From Glandiceps talaboti (Eukaryota; Hemichordata; Enteropneusta; Spengelidae): a stretch of 64,000 nucleotides of DNA. Each line of letters opens with the position of its first letter. Within the stretch, counting starts at the first letter, position 1. The position numbers and the translations under genes are program-made. Below are positions 25,721 to 38,822 of this stretch, one piece after another. The stretch spans positions 18,180,306 to 18,244,305 of the forward strand of contig NC_135567.1 in assembly GCF_964340395.1 (NCBI RefSeq), given 5' to 3'. A model generated the notes under the pieces. That model was not told the origin of the DNA and ran no database searches. It was given only the letters and a program-made list of their open reading frames with translations.

Positions 25721-27933
25721 CTTCATTGACCCAGTTAGCCAGCCATTTGCATGAGTCATTTTCACTGGAAACGCTATCTCACCATTCATTTCTCATTTCT
25801 GGGTCACGCCAGTTCACTGTTTGACCTAATGTGTAATCAAAATATTACGTAATATTTTTTAAATATAGCTGTATGCCATTCTCAACGGAAAAGTAAACAA
25901 ATCACCAGCCAACGTCTCGTAAATTTCTACGGGAGTAAGTGTGGGCGTAAATCATCGAAAATGACCAATATTTCACATCAGAGGCGGAATTTTTAAACTT
26001 GATCAGTCAAAACACGTGGTTAGGAGAAACCAATTATGTGGACATAAAAAGACTGAGAAATTCCAAAAGGGTTTCTCGACGCCATATTGTACGTGAAATC
26101 ATATTGTTAACGGGCACAGAACATATTGGACGGTAAACTTACAATGCAATGATGTTTGAGGGATGTATTATGGGGTTGAAATAATAACCGATCGCAAGAT
26201 ATTATCTTGCAGTCGTTTCAACCTTATGTAATATTGATAATATAACACCGGATAACAATACGTGCAGGGAGTAACATGATACAGAACCGTAGTTTACCGT
26301 TTGTATTGTTTTTTGCACATCGTGTACGAGGACCATTACATTCCGACTACTAAAGTACGCTCCCATACGACACACTCAGCACGACTCGGAAGAGGATACT
26401 CTACGGAACACGTGCACGACAAAATCCCTTTGTCAAAATATCCACTTTCCATATTCATAACTGGAAAACAGCGCAGTGTTTTTAAAAGATGCAATTAGAG
26501 GTTACGTAGCTATAATTGGGTAAATTTTAGAATCGTGAAATTAGATTCTGTTGACAACATTAATTCAGAGAGACAGTATGGCGTTGATGATTATAGGGCT
26601 TCAGCCTTCATATCAGGATATTTACTCTGTTGACAATTTGGATTATTCTCTTTGAAAGATAACCAATTCATGGCCTTTAAAACGATTTCTGTTATCTTTA
26701 ACATGTGTATTAGGAAGAAATCATGAATTGATCAACCCTTTATCAAAATAGTCATTTCAAACGCAAAATTTAGAACCTTAGTTGACAAATACAATTTTTG
26801 GCGGGCATCGGCAGACGACAATCCACGAAACTTGTTGAAGAGTAATACTGTCAAAGAACATTAAGTTATATCATTGTATACCGTGTATGTTTGTCTCGCG
26901 TGTTTGGCAGACTTTCAATGTCAAGTACACAAATTTCAAGTGGTACAAGGCTAAGGCTGGTACGAGAAATTTCACTTCATTTACATCTCATTTGCATACA
27001 GCTAAGTCAATACTGGAAAAAACTTGAAGTATATCGGCGTTCTTATTTCACATACGCGTTCGAGGCTAAACTTGACAGTGTGTGACAATTGCGCGCAATG
27101 AATAATTCTGACTATTTTCAAATGAAACATCGCCTCAACACAAATTCGATACGAAATATGAACATCGGTTAGTTACGGTTTTCTTGTCTGTCGTTTACAG
27201 ACCAACAGAATTTGTTGAACTACATCAAAATCTCGAACATACTGTTGTTTATTTTAAATAAAAAAATAATCTAAAACATGCCTTTGAAGATGTCGACCAT
27301 CAGAAACGCGAATTAATCACTAAAGACATTTTGGCAAGGACCTGGAAGTCGCAGATTTGGGTCGTCAAAATTATAAAAATTGTTCTATTCAAATTTATAC
27401 ATTTTTGTCTGAACGACGAACAGCGTGAATATTATTGATTACGACGAACCCTGCATCTGCTGAATAGTAAACTAGGAGATGTCAACACGCTGTACAAATC
27501 TGAAGACAAGTTAATAAAATGACCGCCATCAAGGTGACTTAGTTCTAACTGACAAGTCACACAAAAAATAATTCCGACGAACACACTTGGATTTGTAAAC
27601 TTAGTACCGCAACGTCAAGACTATCTCCTGGGTAACGTAGACCTGACCTCATTAGCAGTATGACCTCTACACGTGAAGCTGTCAGTCTTATCTTGTACTA
27701 TAATCAAGTTCAATTTTTGTCTTGATCGTCTGCTCCAAAGTGCCGCCAAAATTTATATCGCTAGAGGTCACTGACATTGCCTTAATTGTAGTTATTGACT
27801 TTTAAAAAAAAGGAAAATATAATTTAATGATTACCATAATGATCATCAAATTATTTTTTTCCAAAAATATCCGTGATATTTGCATTTCATAGCCAAAATA
27901 TGCAACGGGATTTAAGATCATCGTCCACTAAGA
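25721..27933. other. Far 5' flank of Hox1, unique
   Basis: Nearly free of simple repeats. Contains an imperfect hairpin (26175-26222), GGCGGGC...GCAGACGACA (26800-26819) and ATCGTCTGCTCC...CCGCC (27725-27747). No exon recognised. Confidence 0.45.
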
Positions 27934-27998
27934 TGTTGTGTTGTGTTGTGTTGTGTTATGTTGTGTTGTGTTGTGTTGTGTTGTGTTGTGTTGTGTTG
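27934..27998. repeat. (GTTGT)n pentanucleotide array
   Basis: About 13 units with one A interruption. Confidence 0.95.
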
Positions 27999-29152
27999 AT
28001 TTTTTTTCTTTTTATCGTCTGCTTCACCTGTCAAATTGTACTGACAGAAAGGTCTGGGTTAACGGAAATGCTATCTGCGTTAATGTGAAGGATTATTGTC
28101 AATTTATTTGTTTAGTTTTCTCTTTATCGTCTGCTCCACATTCCCGCCAAAAGTTACGAGTTACAAATTAAATCTTCTATATAAGTTAAATTTCATCACG
28201 AATTTTCATAACGTCTTTAAAATTCGTTGTAAAATAATTATTTATACAATTTGACAAATGAAGAGCCATTAAACAAAGCAAAGCAAAACAAACAAACAAA
28301 CAAACGGTGTTGAATTAGCATTGGTTGATTTATGCAAACAATTAAGGGGAGAGATAAAGAGTCCGATGTAGGATAACAAACGTAATTAGTTAGGCCACGG
28401 AGCCCCCAGCCCCCTTCTAACTAAACCGACCAAAATTGATAATTGAGCTATATTTTACAAGTAATTTCAAATCAGTATGTAGTAGTATGTAGTGCTATAT
28501 TGTGAGTAAAAAAAATAGTTCTTTTATTGATATTTTAATAATTTTTTATTCACTATAGTTGCCAAAAAATTTATATTCCTAATTTGACATTTTTCTAAAA
28601 ATATTTGTATTTTGGGGAACAAAACTGATTCCATTAAACGTACAACAGTGTTAGTCGGTTGAAAACTAAAAACGGTTTAATCCCCACCCTCTAACTAAAA
28701 GAATTACGTTTTTATCCTACATTAACCAATCTTGCTCCTAACATTTCTTGACAATTGCGGGGAGATTATGTGATGTAAAATCGTGAAATTACTCTCAAGT
28801 AAACAAAAGTTTACTAAAACGCCTTCATTACTAGGAGTGTGTACCCCTGTAACGTTTCAATTTTATAGCAAAGTCATAAAATATCACCATTTAATGTAGT
28901 CTGTTGTTTTATTACAGGAAGATAAATTTCATGAAAAGTTGACAAACGGACTTATAATGAGTATGAATATTAACCAAATAGATTTCAAATTAGTCAAGAT
29001 AAAATGTTCTAGGGCCAGTTGAAAATAAATAATGTTTTCAGTATTAAACCTTCAAAGACCATAAGTTCCCACTGGTACTAAAACTGTGTAGTGGATATTA
29101 TGAAATTCGAATGAAAGAAAAAAAATAGCTGTTCGTGTAATGAATAGAATCA
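27999..29152. other. Unique intergenic DNA
   Basis: Contains two TATCGTCTGC motifs (about 28014 and 28125), the second followed by CCCGCCAAAA. No gene. Confidence 0.5.
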
Positions 29153-29735
29153 TGGGCATAATAACACCTGTGTGGTTCCGGTTACGCTCAATTTTAGAAT
29201 AGGAAGGGTAGGTAGATTTTTTATTTTATTTTATTTTATTATATATACTCCTCACACTTGAAAAAAAAATATTTCTTTCTTAATGTATTTATTTATTTTG
29301 CAACAAGTTGGATTTGTGGCTTATAAGCCCAAGGGGCTGGATGTGGCAAGTTTCAATAACATTAGTACCAGATCATATAAACAAATGTATACTTTACTTT
29401 AAGTCCACATAGGACACGTTAATAAATAAAATACAACATATATCTTTTTTTTAATGTGTCAGTGTTTAGTTCAGGTTTTTCATTGTTTCCCATATGGTCT
29501 CTGTCTTGTTTATTTCATCCTATCAGATGTACAGCCATTACAGATTGGAAGAACAGATTATATTGTCTTTTTAAGTTCATGTTAGTTTTCCGCATCCACT
29601 ATATCTCGTGAGACTTCACAATTTTTGCGATTTTATTTTTTTTCTCGAACACTTACAAACAAGTTTAGGGTCGGCAGTGAAAAACTAGGTGGGGTCGGGT
29701 AAGTGGAACCAAAAAATTATTTTTGTAGGCCTTAG
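29153..29735 (+). mobile_element. MITE-like element, copy 2, with ~200-bp insertion
   Basis: Left end GTGTGGTTCCGGTTACGCTC and right end GTGGAACCAAAAAATTATTT then TAGGCCTTAG. Internal blocks match copies 1 and 5. Between about 29240 and 29450 is unrelated sequence (TTATAAGCCCAAGGGGCTGG and following), absent from the other copies, suggesting a nested insertion. Confidence 0.8.
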
Positions 29736-29882
29736 TACCTTGTTATATTAGCATACAGTTGTTCAATAATTATTTGATGTCAGGCTCTAACCCAATGATA
29801 TTGCTAAACATTGTTTACCTACATTGTATCTAGAAAGCAGAGATATTGTGTAAGATAAAATGTAACAATATTAGCAAGATAT

Positions 29883-30110
29883 TTGTCGCGACAGACGATA
29901 AAATTTAACAATGTTTTTGTTGTGCCAGATGATAAAATGTAGCAATGTACCAGTTTTTTGTTGTGGCTAGACAATAAAATGTATGTTTTTAATTTTTTTT
30001 GTTGAGGCAGACGATAAAATGTAGCAATGTTTATTATTTTGTTGTGGCAGAAAATAAATTGTATGTTTCAAAATTTTGTTGCTGTAGACGACAAAATGTA
30101 GCATTATTTC
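29883..30110. repeat. Degenerate tandem repeat of a CAGACGATAAAATGTA unit
   Basis: About six units of 30-55 bp, each with a variant of GGCAGACGATAAAATGTAGC and a following ATGTTT...TTTTTTGTTG. This is local amplification of the GCAGACGAC-type motif found across the window. Confidence 0.7.
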
Positions 30111-30410
30111 AGATTTTGTGTTCCATTTAATAATATTCATAAGACATTTGAGGAAAAAACAAAATCTTCGAAATAGGTGACAAATCTGACGACTACACTT
30201 GAAATTTCCCGCTATTAATGAAAATCAACGATTCGCTGAACAAGAGACAGCTCTGTAGCTCGGACGATGACATTAATTTTTTTCTACGATTGAAAATATT
30301 CATTTGTCATTTTTAGGGAAACTGAACTCCTGATTTGACACAAAAAAATGTACATTTAATTTGTAAAAGTTTTTTTTGTGTGTGTATGTTTGCTTCTCCA
30401 TTTGGTATTT

Positions 30411-30451
30411 GCATGTATGTATGTATGTATGTATGTATGTATGTATGTATG

Positions 30452-30482
<31 letters not shown>

Positions 30483-30606
30483 TGTATGTATGTATGCATG
30501 CATGCATGTATGTATGTATGTATGTATGTATGTATGTATGTATGTATGTATGTATGTATGTATGTATGTACTCATTTGTTTGTTTGTTGTTTGTTTGTTT
30601 GTTTGT
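30411..30606. repeat. (ATGT)n then (TTTG)n microsatellite
   Basis: TATG units with a GCATGCATGCATG interruption near 30495, followed by TTTG units. Confidence 0.95.
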
Positions 30607-30987
30607 GAGGTATAAGGTGACAAGCTTAATTTCAGAATTGACAAATCTAAGTTTAATTTTCTTTAGAATTCCTAGTTTTAAGCCAAGAATAAGGATTGAC
30701 ATAATTAGAAAATAAGTGACATAGGTAGGTACATAAATTTGATGGATCCTCATTCGTTTATTTGATCTACAGAACATGTGATTGTTTAACACGATGTTGA
30801 AGTCGAATTAATTTACTCCTAATGAAATCTCCAATAACATAAAATGGATATACAATGATAAACGTAGTTCTTTATTAGTATGGAACGAGGTAGGAATTTT
30901 CAATATTTATTTTCAATTCTGATGTTCAAGTCTTGACCATTTCGACCACATACATCAAACTGTTTCAACAAAATTGCCTTTTTTTCG
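30607..30987. other. Unique intergenic DNA
   Basis: Nothing recognised. Confidence 0.5.
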
Positions 30988-31640
<653 letters not shown>

Positions 31641-31724
31641 GACCACACTTTCTATACACAATATTGTCTATAATATATGCATAATTATTAATTGTCTTCT
31701 TTCTGTTACTGTTGTTGATGAAAA

Positions 31725-32045
31725 CAGAGGGTGTTACAGCCATACCTTAGAAAACATACGAAAGTGCTCCAGGCTAAACATAGCATATAAAGCACTATAT
31801 GGTAAAGTTGAATTACCAACAGAACAATACTACAAATGCACAACAAAATCAACCAGACGATCTCATCCACACATGTGCCATGGAATACCAGCAAAAACAA
31901 ATACACACAAGTACTCATATTATCCCCGCATCGTAAATGACTGGAATAATCTCACAAATTACTCTCTTCTGCATCTACTGAAGTATTAAAAAAACAAGTA
32001 TCACAACACATTAACTCTTTTCACCATTACTAGTGATGGCCACAC
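31725..32045 (+). pseudogene. LINE reverse-transcriptase C-terminal remnant
   Basis: Plus-strand translation from about 31778 gives RLNIAYKALYGKVELPTEQY, then TRRSHPHMCHGIPAKTNTHK and YSYYPRIVNDWNNL. This matches the usual C-terminal end of non-LTR retrotransposon polymerases (the RTxTxxYKYSFFPRTVxDWN pattern). After NDWNNL the family-like SASTEVLKKQVSQHIN lies in another frame, so a frameshift has broken it. Only the last ~90 codons are present, a typical 5' truncation. The clade cannot be set from this fragment. Confidence 0.75.
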
Positions 32046-32179
32046 ACGTACATATTCACAAACTTTATGTGATCATTATTACAGTTCTTTTCCCAGAAGC
32101 AAGTCAAAGCTATCAAAGGAACTGATCACAAGGTTTCATGTTGAGATAGACACCATAAAGATAACACACAAAACTATAC

Positions 32180-33690
32180 TATTTTCATATTTATTTTCAT
32201 ATTTATTTTCATATCTATTTATTTTCATATCTATTTTCGTATATATTTCCATATATATTTCATATCTATTTTCATATTTATTTTCATACATATTTTCACA
32301 TTTATTTTCATATCTATATTCATATTTATATTCATATCTATATTCATATTTATTTTCATATCTATTTTCACATTTATATTCATATCTATATTCATATTTA
32401 TTTTCATATCTATATTCATATTTATTTTCATATCTATTTTCATATCTATTTTCATATATATTTTCATATCTATATTCATATTTATTTTCATATATATTTT
32501 CATATCTATATTCATATTTATTTTCATATCTATTTTCATATTTATTTTCATATCTATTTTCATATTTATTTTCATATCTATTTTCACATTTATTTTCGTA
32601 TCTATTTTCATATCTATTTTCATATTTATTTTCATATCTATTTTCATATTTATTTTCATATTTATTTTCATATCTATTTTCATATCTATTTTCACATTTA
32701 TTTTCATATCTATTTTCATATTTATTTTCATATTTATTTTCATATTTATTTTCATATCTATTTTCACATTTATTTTCGTATCTATTTTCATATCTATTTT
32801 CATATTTATTTTCATATCTATTTTCATATTTATTTTCATATTTATTTTCATATCTATTTTCATATTTATTTTCATATCTATTTTCACATTTATTTTCGTA
32901 TCTATTTTCATATTTATTTTCATATCTATTTTCATATCTATTTTCGTATCTATTTTCATATTTATTTTCATATCTATTTTCATATTTATTTTCATATTTA
33001 TTTTCATATTTATTTTCATATCTATTTTCATATTTATTTTCATATCTATTTTCATATCTATTTTCATATCTATTTTCATATCGATTTTCATATTTGTTTT
33101 CATATTTATTTTCATATCTATTTTCATATTTATGTTCACATTTATTTTCATATCTAATTTCATATTTATTTTCATATCTATTTTCATATTTATTTTCATA
33201 TCTATTTTCATATCTATTTTCATATCTATTTTCATATCTATTTTCATATCTATTTTCATATTTGTTTTCATATTTATTTTCATATCTATTTTCATATTTA
33301 TGTTCATATCTATTTTCATATTTATTTTCATATCTAATTTCATATTTATTTTCATATCTATTTTCATATTTATTTTCATATCTATTTTCATATCTATTTT
33401 CATATCTATTTTCATATCTATTTTCATATCTATTTTCATATTTGTTTTCATATTTATTTTCATATCTATTTTCATATTTATGTTCATATCTATTTTCATA
33501 TTTATTTTCATATCTATTTTCATATTTATGTTCATATCTATTTTCATATTTATTTTCATATCTATTTTCATATTTATTTTCATATTTATTTTCATATCTA
33601 ATTTCATATTTATTTTCATATCTATTTTCATATTCATTTCCATATCTATTTTCATATCTAGTTACATATCTACTTTCATATTTATATTAT
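32180..33690. repeat. 12-bp minisatellite, ~1.5 kb
   Basis: About 125 copies of TATTTTCATATC / TATTTTCATATT with point variants (GTTTTC, TATGTTC, CACATT). Variants form higher-order units; for example 33181-33360 is repeated almost exactly at 33361-33540 (180 bp). Since 12 is a multiple of 3 and no frame has a stop, a 474-codon minus-strand frame (Met-Lys-Ile-Asp type) and two long plus-strand frames arise. Confidence 0.97.
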
Positions 33691-33978
33691 TTTATTACAT
33701 TGCAGCTCAAGGACGACATTTTAAGTAAAAGTCGCCTTGAAGTGGATTATTAATTTCTAATGGTTAACCAAGTACTACTTGGATAATAAAAATGTTAATT
33801 CTTACTTGAAATTAATTTTTCACGAGGTGACATTAACTTTTACTCTTGAAAAATGTTCCCCTAAATGTAAAATTCAAATGTGTTGTGTTGTAGTCTACAT
33901 TCATCAATTAACAAGAACTACACAGGACAATATGTAAATGGTCAATGTGTTTTCATTCTTTGATATCTGGATAAAAAC
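33691..33978. other. Unique spacer
   Basis: No feature seen. Confidence 0.5.
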
Positions 33979-34372
33979 TACAGCCTCTGCAGGATAAGCA
34001 TGTACTTTGAATGAAGTTCAAGTTGAGGGAGACTTGGCTGTAATGGTTTTATGTAACAGCCTTTACAGAATGAGCGTGTACTTTGAATAAGTTGAACAAT
34101 GAAGATCAGCAAGACTAACTACAATGATTTTGTTACAGCCTTTACAGAATGAGCATGTACTTTGGATAAGTTGAACACTGAAGATCAGCAAGACTAACCA
34201 ATAATTTTGTTACAGCCTTTACAGAATGAGCATGTACTTTGAATAAGTTGAACAATGAAGTTCAGCAAGACTAACTACAATGATTTTGTTACAACCTTTA
34301 CAGAATGAGCATGTACTTTGAATAAGTTGAACAATGAAGTTTAGTGACACTACCTACATGGTTTTAGGAAAT
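33979..34372. repeat. Five tandem copies of a ~78-bp unit
   Basis: Unit landmarks are ACAGCCTTTACAGAATGAGC, ATGTACTTTGAATAAGTTGA and GATCAGCAAGACTAAC. The first and last copies are the most diverged, the usual pattern of homogenisation in the middle. Confidence 0.9.
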
Positions 34373-34704
34373 GATAAATACAAAAAGATACCACACAATG
34401 ATACCACACAAAGATATCTGCTTTGTATTTAATCAATTTTGACAACAGTAGCAGTATGCACACTACTGCTGCTATTACAAATACAACATTATAGATTAGG
34501 TAGATTTTGTCTAGAGGTTATCTATGGGGTTTGAATCTGAGGGTATCTTTACCCAACGTCTAGTACAATGAGGAGCTGTGGTCAAATTTCAAATTCAACC
34601 ACAGCCACCCACACAGTTATTAACACCATGTCTTTGTTAATCAATCACAGAATTCTGGCCAATGATAAGTTAGCATTCACTGAGGCAGTTACATAATGTC
34701 CAAA
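34373..34704. other. Unique intergenic DNA
   Basis: Nothing recognised. Confidence 0.5.
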
Positions 34705-35112
34705 TATCTCATCTCATCTTATCTCATCTCATCTCATCTCATCCCATCCCATCTCATCTCATCCCATCCTATACCATCCCATCTCATCTCATCCCATCCC
34801 ATCCCATCCCATCCCATCTCATCTCATCCTATCTCGTCTCGTCTCGTCTCATCTCATCTCATCTCATCTCATCTCATCTCATCTCATCTCATCCCATCCC
34901 ATCCCATCCCATCCCATCTCATCCGATCTCATCTCATCTCATCTCATCCCATCACATCTCATCCCATCCCATCCCATCCCATCTCATCTCATCTCATCCC
35001 ATCCCATCCCATCCCATCTCATCTCATCTCATCCCATCCCATCCCATCCCATCCCATCCCATCTCATCTCATCTCATCTCATCCCATCCCATCCCATCCC
35101 ATCCCATCTCAT
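34705..35112. repeat. (CATCT/CATCC)n pentanucleotide satellite
   Basis: About 80 units alternating in runs of ATCTC and ATCCC. Confidence 0.97.
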
Positions 35113-35595
35113 TGAAACTTCATGCTCAGTTTCATATAATTTATCCCGGTAATCATAATTTCTATCACCAAATAATGCCACTATTTCTTTCGTTATCAAT
35201 TGTACTATCAATATTCATAATTAAATTGATTTATTGTTTTCATTTTTTATTATCTCTATTGATTAATGTAATTATATTTCTATATTGACATATTCAATAT
35301 CATTTGATTTATTGATTTAGTTTTGTAATTAATTTTGTTTTAATAATTCATATCTTGCACTAGATTCTTGTAAAGTTTACGATCAAAATATTGTTATGTT
35401 TATCAGTAAAATAGAGTTCGAAAGGGAAAATTCAAATTAATTATTTTCATGTAAAGTAAGGAAGATGTTTACCTTTGCAATTAAGAAATGCACCCAAATG
35501 GGATTTTGTATGTGGTAATGTTTATATACATTATATTGTATGTTTCTGGCATTTTAGATTTATTCCAGCCAAGCGAAGGATAATATAATGATATG
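35113..35595. other. AT-rich unique spacer
   Basis: No feature seen between the two pentanucleotide satellites. Confidence 0.5.
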
Positions 35596-36120
35596 CTGTT
35601 ATATGATGTGATGGTTTGGGGTGGGGTGGGATGGGGTATTGTGTGGTGTGGTGTGGTATGGGATGGGTATGGCTTGCTGTTGTGTGGTGTGGGATAGGTG
35701 TGGTGTGGTGTGGTATGGTGTAGTATGGGTATGGCTTGGTGTGATGTGGTGTGGTGTGGTGTGGTGAGGCATGGCATGGCATGGCATGGCCTGGTGTGGT
35801 GTGGTACAGTATGGTATGGATGGTATTGTGTATGGTGTGGTATGGTATGTGGCTTGGTGTGATGTAGTCTAGTGTGGCATGGCATGGTGTGGCATATGGT
35901 GTGATATCGTGTGGTGTGATACCATGCGGTGTAGTGTAGTGTGGTGTGGCGTAGTATGATGTAGTTTAATGTGGTGTGACATTGCATGGTATGGTGTGGT
36001 GTGGTGTGGTTATGTAGTGTGGTGTGGTGTAGTGTGACATTGCATGGTATGGAATGGTGTGGTCTGGGGTGGTCTGGTCTGGTCTGGTCTGGTGTGGTGT
36101 AGTGTGGTGGCATGTATGAT
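35596..36120. repeat. (TGTGG/TATGG)n pentanucleotide satellite
   Basis: GT-rich units with many variants (TGGCA, TAGTG, GTCTG). A minus-strand open frame runs through it for the same reason as in the minisatellite. Confidence 0.95.
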
Positions 36121-36653
36121 CTAATATATGATATACCACTTTTTGATATGCTCGTATGATATGGCATGATGCGATATGATTCTTGATATAATATGATACA
36201 ATATATGATATATGATATGCCACTACATAAGATGATATGATATGATATGATATGATATGATATATGATATGATATGATATGATATGATGTGATGTGATGT
36301 CATATGACATGATATGATATGATATGATATGATATGATATGATATGATATGATATGATATGGTATATGATCTGTGATATGACATGATATGATATATGATA
36401 TGATATGATATATGATATGATATGATATGGTATATGATATATGATATGACATGATATGATATATGATATGATATATGACATGATATGAAATGATATGATA
36501 TGATATATGATATATGATATGATACGACATGATATGTGATATGATATGTTATGATATGATATATGATATGATATGATATGATATGATATGATATGATATG
36601 ATATGATATGATATGATATGATATGATATGATATGATATGATATGATATGATA
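36121..36653. repeat. (ATGAT)n pentanucleotide satellite
   Basis: About 105 units of GATAT/ATGAT; the right third is nearly perfect while the left is degenerate. It directly abuts the GT-rich array. Confidence 0.95.
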
Positions 36654-37655
36654 CTGCATACTGGATAACACAAACTTATTTTGGCGTGTGATGTAGTGCA
36701 TGTTACTATCACCTTTATCCTTAGTATTATTATCGAGTAAGTAGCCGTTCGTGAATTTCATCTGAATTAAAGTTGGAGTTTCAATTTCCAGTTATAAACT
36801 ACTGAAACTACAACGAAATAGTAGATACACTGTTTCCAAATAACCATTGTTATTACATGCACCTTCCACAAGTGCGCGTACATGCTAGTGCATACGTGTA
36901 TGCAAATGATATGCAAATGAGGACGCCATCGTTCGTTGTACACGCGCATGATCACGATCGCACAATATGGAGGAGTGGATGGGGGGGGGGGGGCGTTTAC
37001 GGAAATTTGCCATTCTGTGTGAGTTTCAGAGTGGGTACTCAGGGGTGCATGTATTTGCAACCTTGCTTAAAGTGTTTTCTGCTGCACTTTCACTCGCCAC
37101 GCTCATGAAAGTACGGCCGCAGAGAACACTGCAAGCACTCGTGCAAATACCCCAACTACTCCGATCCACACGTCACTGGTTTCCCTCATAGTATGATGCA
37201 CTAATATTTTGGCGCAAAAGTTAACAAACAAGTATCAGCATTCTCAGAAGTACAATTCCACGATTTCTATATTCTGACGACTCATTTTGACATCAAGTTT
37301 TGGCGGGAAATGGACCCAGCAATGACATACTCGGATACAAATATACGATTTGTTGAAACAGATGATACTTTATCAGAATATGCATATTTTGGTATACTTC
37401 TATTTAGGAGACGTTGTTAGTCGTAAAATGATCGATCACATCCGTTGTACAGTATGAAACTGTCTTCGTACATACGTTAACCATATTTCCCTCTCTCGTC
37501 ATAGATGTCACATTTGCTGGTGTATGAACGAATGTTTCAGATTCATCACTCATAAAAAAAATACAATGCAGACTCAGCCGCTGCACATATATTTATTAAA
37601 ATGTGATAGTGGAGTTTTTACTCATAATCATCTACTATAGGACATACGGAGGAAC
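36654..37655. other. Unique DNA with poly-G tract and E2F-like/GACGAC pair
   Basis: Holds a G-run of about 14 (36979-36993) and a GACGAC...TTTTGGCGGGAAA pair (37276-37310). No exon recognised. Confidence 0.5.
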
Positions 37656-37965
37656 GTGTGTGTATGTATGTATGTATGTATGTATGTATGTATGTATGTA
37701 TGTATGTATGTATGTATGTATGTATGTATGTATGTATGTATGCATGTATGCATGCATGTATGTATGTATGTATGTATGTATGTATGTATGTATGTATGTA
37801 TGTATGCGTGTGTGTGTGTGTGTGTATTTGTGTATGTGTGTATGTATGTATGTATGTATGTATGTACCTACGTAAGCACGCACGTCTGCCTGCCTGTCTG
37901 CCTGCCTACATGCAGGTAGGTAGGTAGGTACGAATGCACGTAAGCAGACAGGTAGGTAGGTACAT
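37656..37965. repeat. (TATG)n, (TG)n, then CTGC/TAGG tetranucleotides
   Basis: TATG array with GCATGCATG interruptions to about 37866, then CTGCCTGCCTGTCTGCCTGC opposite GTAGGTAGGTAGGT, which are mutually complementary and could fold back. Confidence 0.93.
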
Positions 37966-38231
37966 CTCGGTAGTATTATGTATACATGTCTGAACGCAAA
38001 TGCAGATAATTTTAATCTATTTATGTATTAATTTATGCATGCATGTATTTATCTATTCATTCATTTCTGTAAATATAACTACTTTTAATTTTGACATATC
38101 TTTATCATTCCTGGTGATTATCTTTAAGTTATACATATGAAAAGCAAAAGTTCCTGGAATGATGAACATGTGTATAGAGTATTAACCTGGCTTTAGTTCT
38201 GTATAGATACATCGCATTGCATTAGAACCCA

Positions 38232-38518
38232 ATCACTGCGGTTTTTCTGAGTTGCTAAAAACCTTGGGTAAGATTTGAACCACGACTGTGCCTCAGTCAA
38301 CCCAGCTGTATAATTGGGGACCTGGTAGGATAGAGGTTGCAATGTGAATGATTTAATCCTATGCACTTATAGAGGCTGCAAGGGACTGTATGCTCCCCAG
38401 GGAGTTGAGGAAGTGTAAAGGGCCGTTGTTCTGATTATAGATCCGAGCCAGGGGTAATAATTGTAAAACGCTTTGAGCAGAGTGGGAAAGTGCTATATAA
38501 GAACTAACATTATTATGT
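38232..38518 (+). mobile_element. SINE, copy 1, 5'-truncated
   Basis: Shares with copy 2 the body CCTTGGGTAAGATTTGAACC, CCTCAGTCAACCCAGCTGTA, GGATAGAGGTTGCAATGTGA, CTCCCCAGGGAGTTGAGGAA, and tail AGTGGGAAAGTGCTATATAA. The tail has the form GCTTTGAGC...GTGCTATATAAGAAC...TTATT common to SINE/LINE partners in invertebrates. The tRNA-related head is missing here. Confidence 0.85.
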
Positions 38519-38596
38519 CAGCAGGATTGATTGACAAAATATATTATCCAGTAAGGAACTGTTTTCATATCAGATTATATTACATTTTGCCGCCAG

Positions 38597-38822
38597 TTTC
38601 TGACGACTCATTTGGACGACTTGCTTTGACATCATACTGTGACGTCATATTTTGACGACATGTTATATTTTGACGACTTATTTTATCATCACATTCTGAC
38701 GACTCAGTGTAAGACATATTTTGTACATTTTGACGATTATCCTGACGACTCATTTCGACGAGATGTTTTGACGACACATTTTGACACATATTGATAACAC
38801 ATAATTTTGACGACTTATTTTC
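38597..38822. repeat. Dense cluster of GACGAC motifs
   Basis: At least eight exact GACGAC on the same strand plus GACGAT and GACGAG variants, mostly as TTTTGACGACT(T/C)ATTTT or CTGACGACTCATTT, at irregular 15-40 bp spacing. A GCCGCC lies just left (about 38588-38593). Confidence 0.75.

Noticed and set aside
32231-33655. 474-codon minus-strand open frame of Met-Lys-Ile-Asp/Asn repeats
   Set aside because: It lies wholly within the 12-bp minisatellite, and two plus-strand frames are also open for the same reason.
33979-34372. CRISPR-like array of regular repeats
   Set aside because: Eukaryotic context; units are contiguous tandem repeats without unique spacers.
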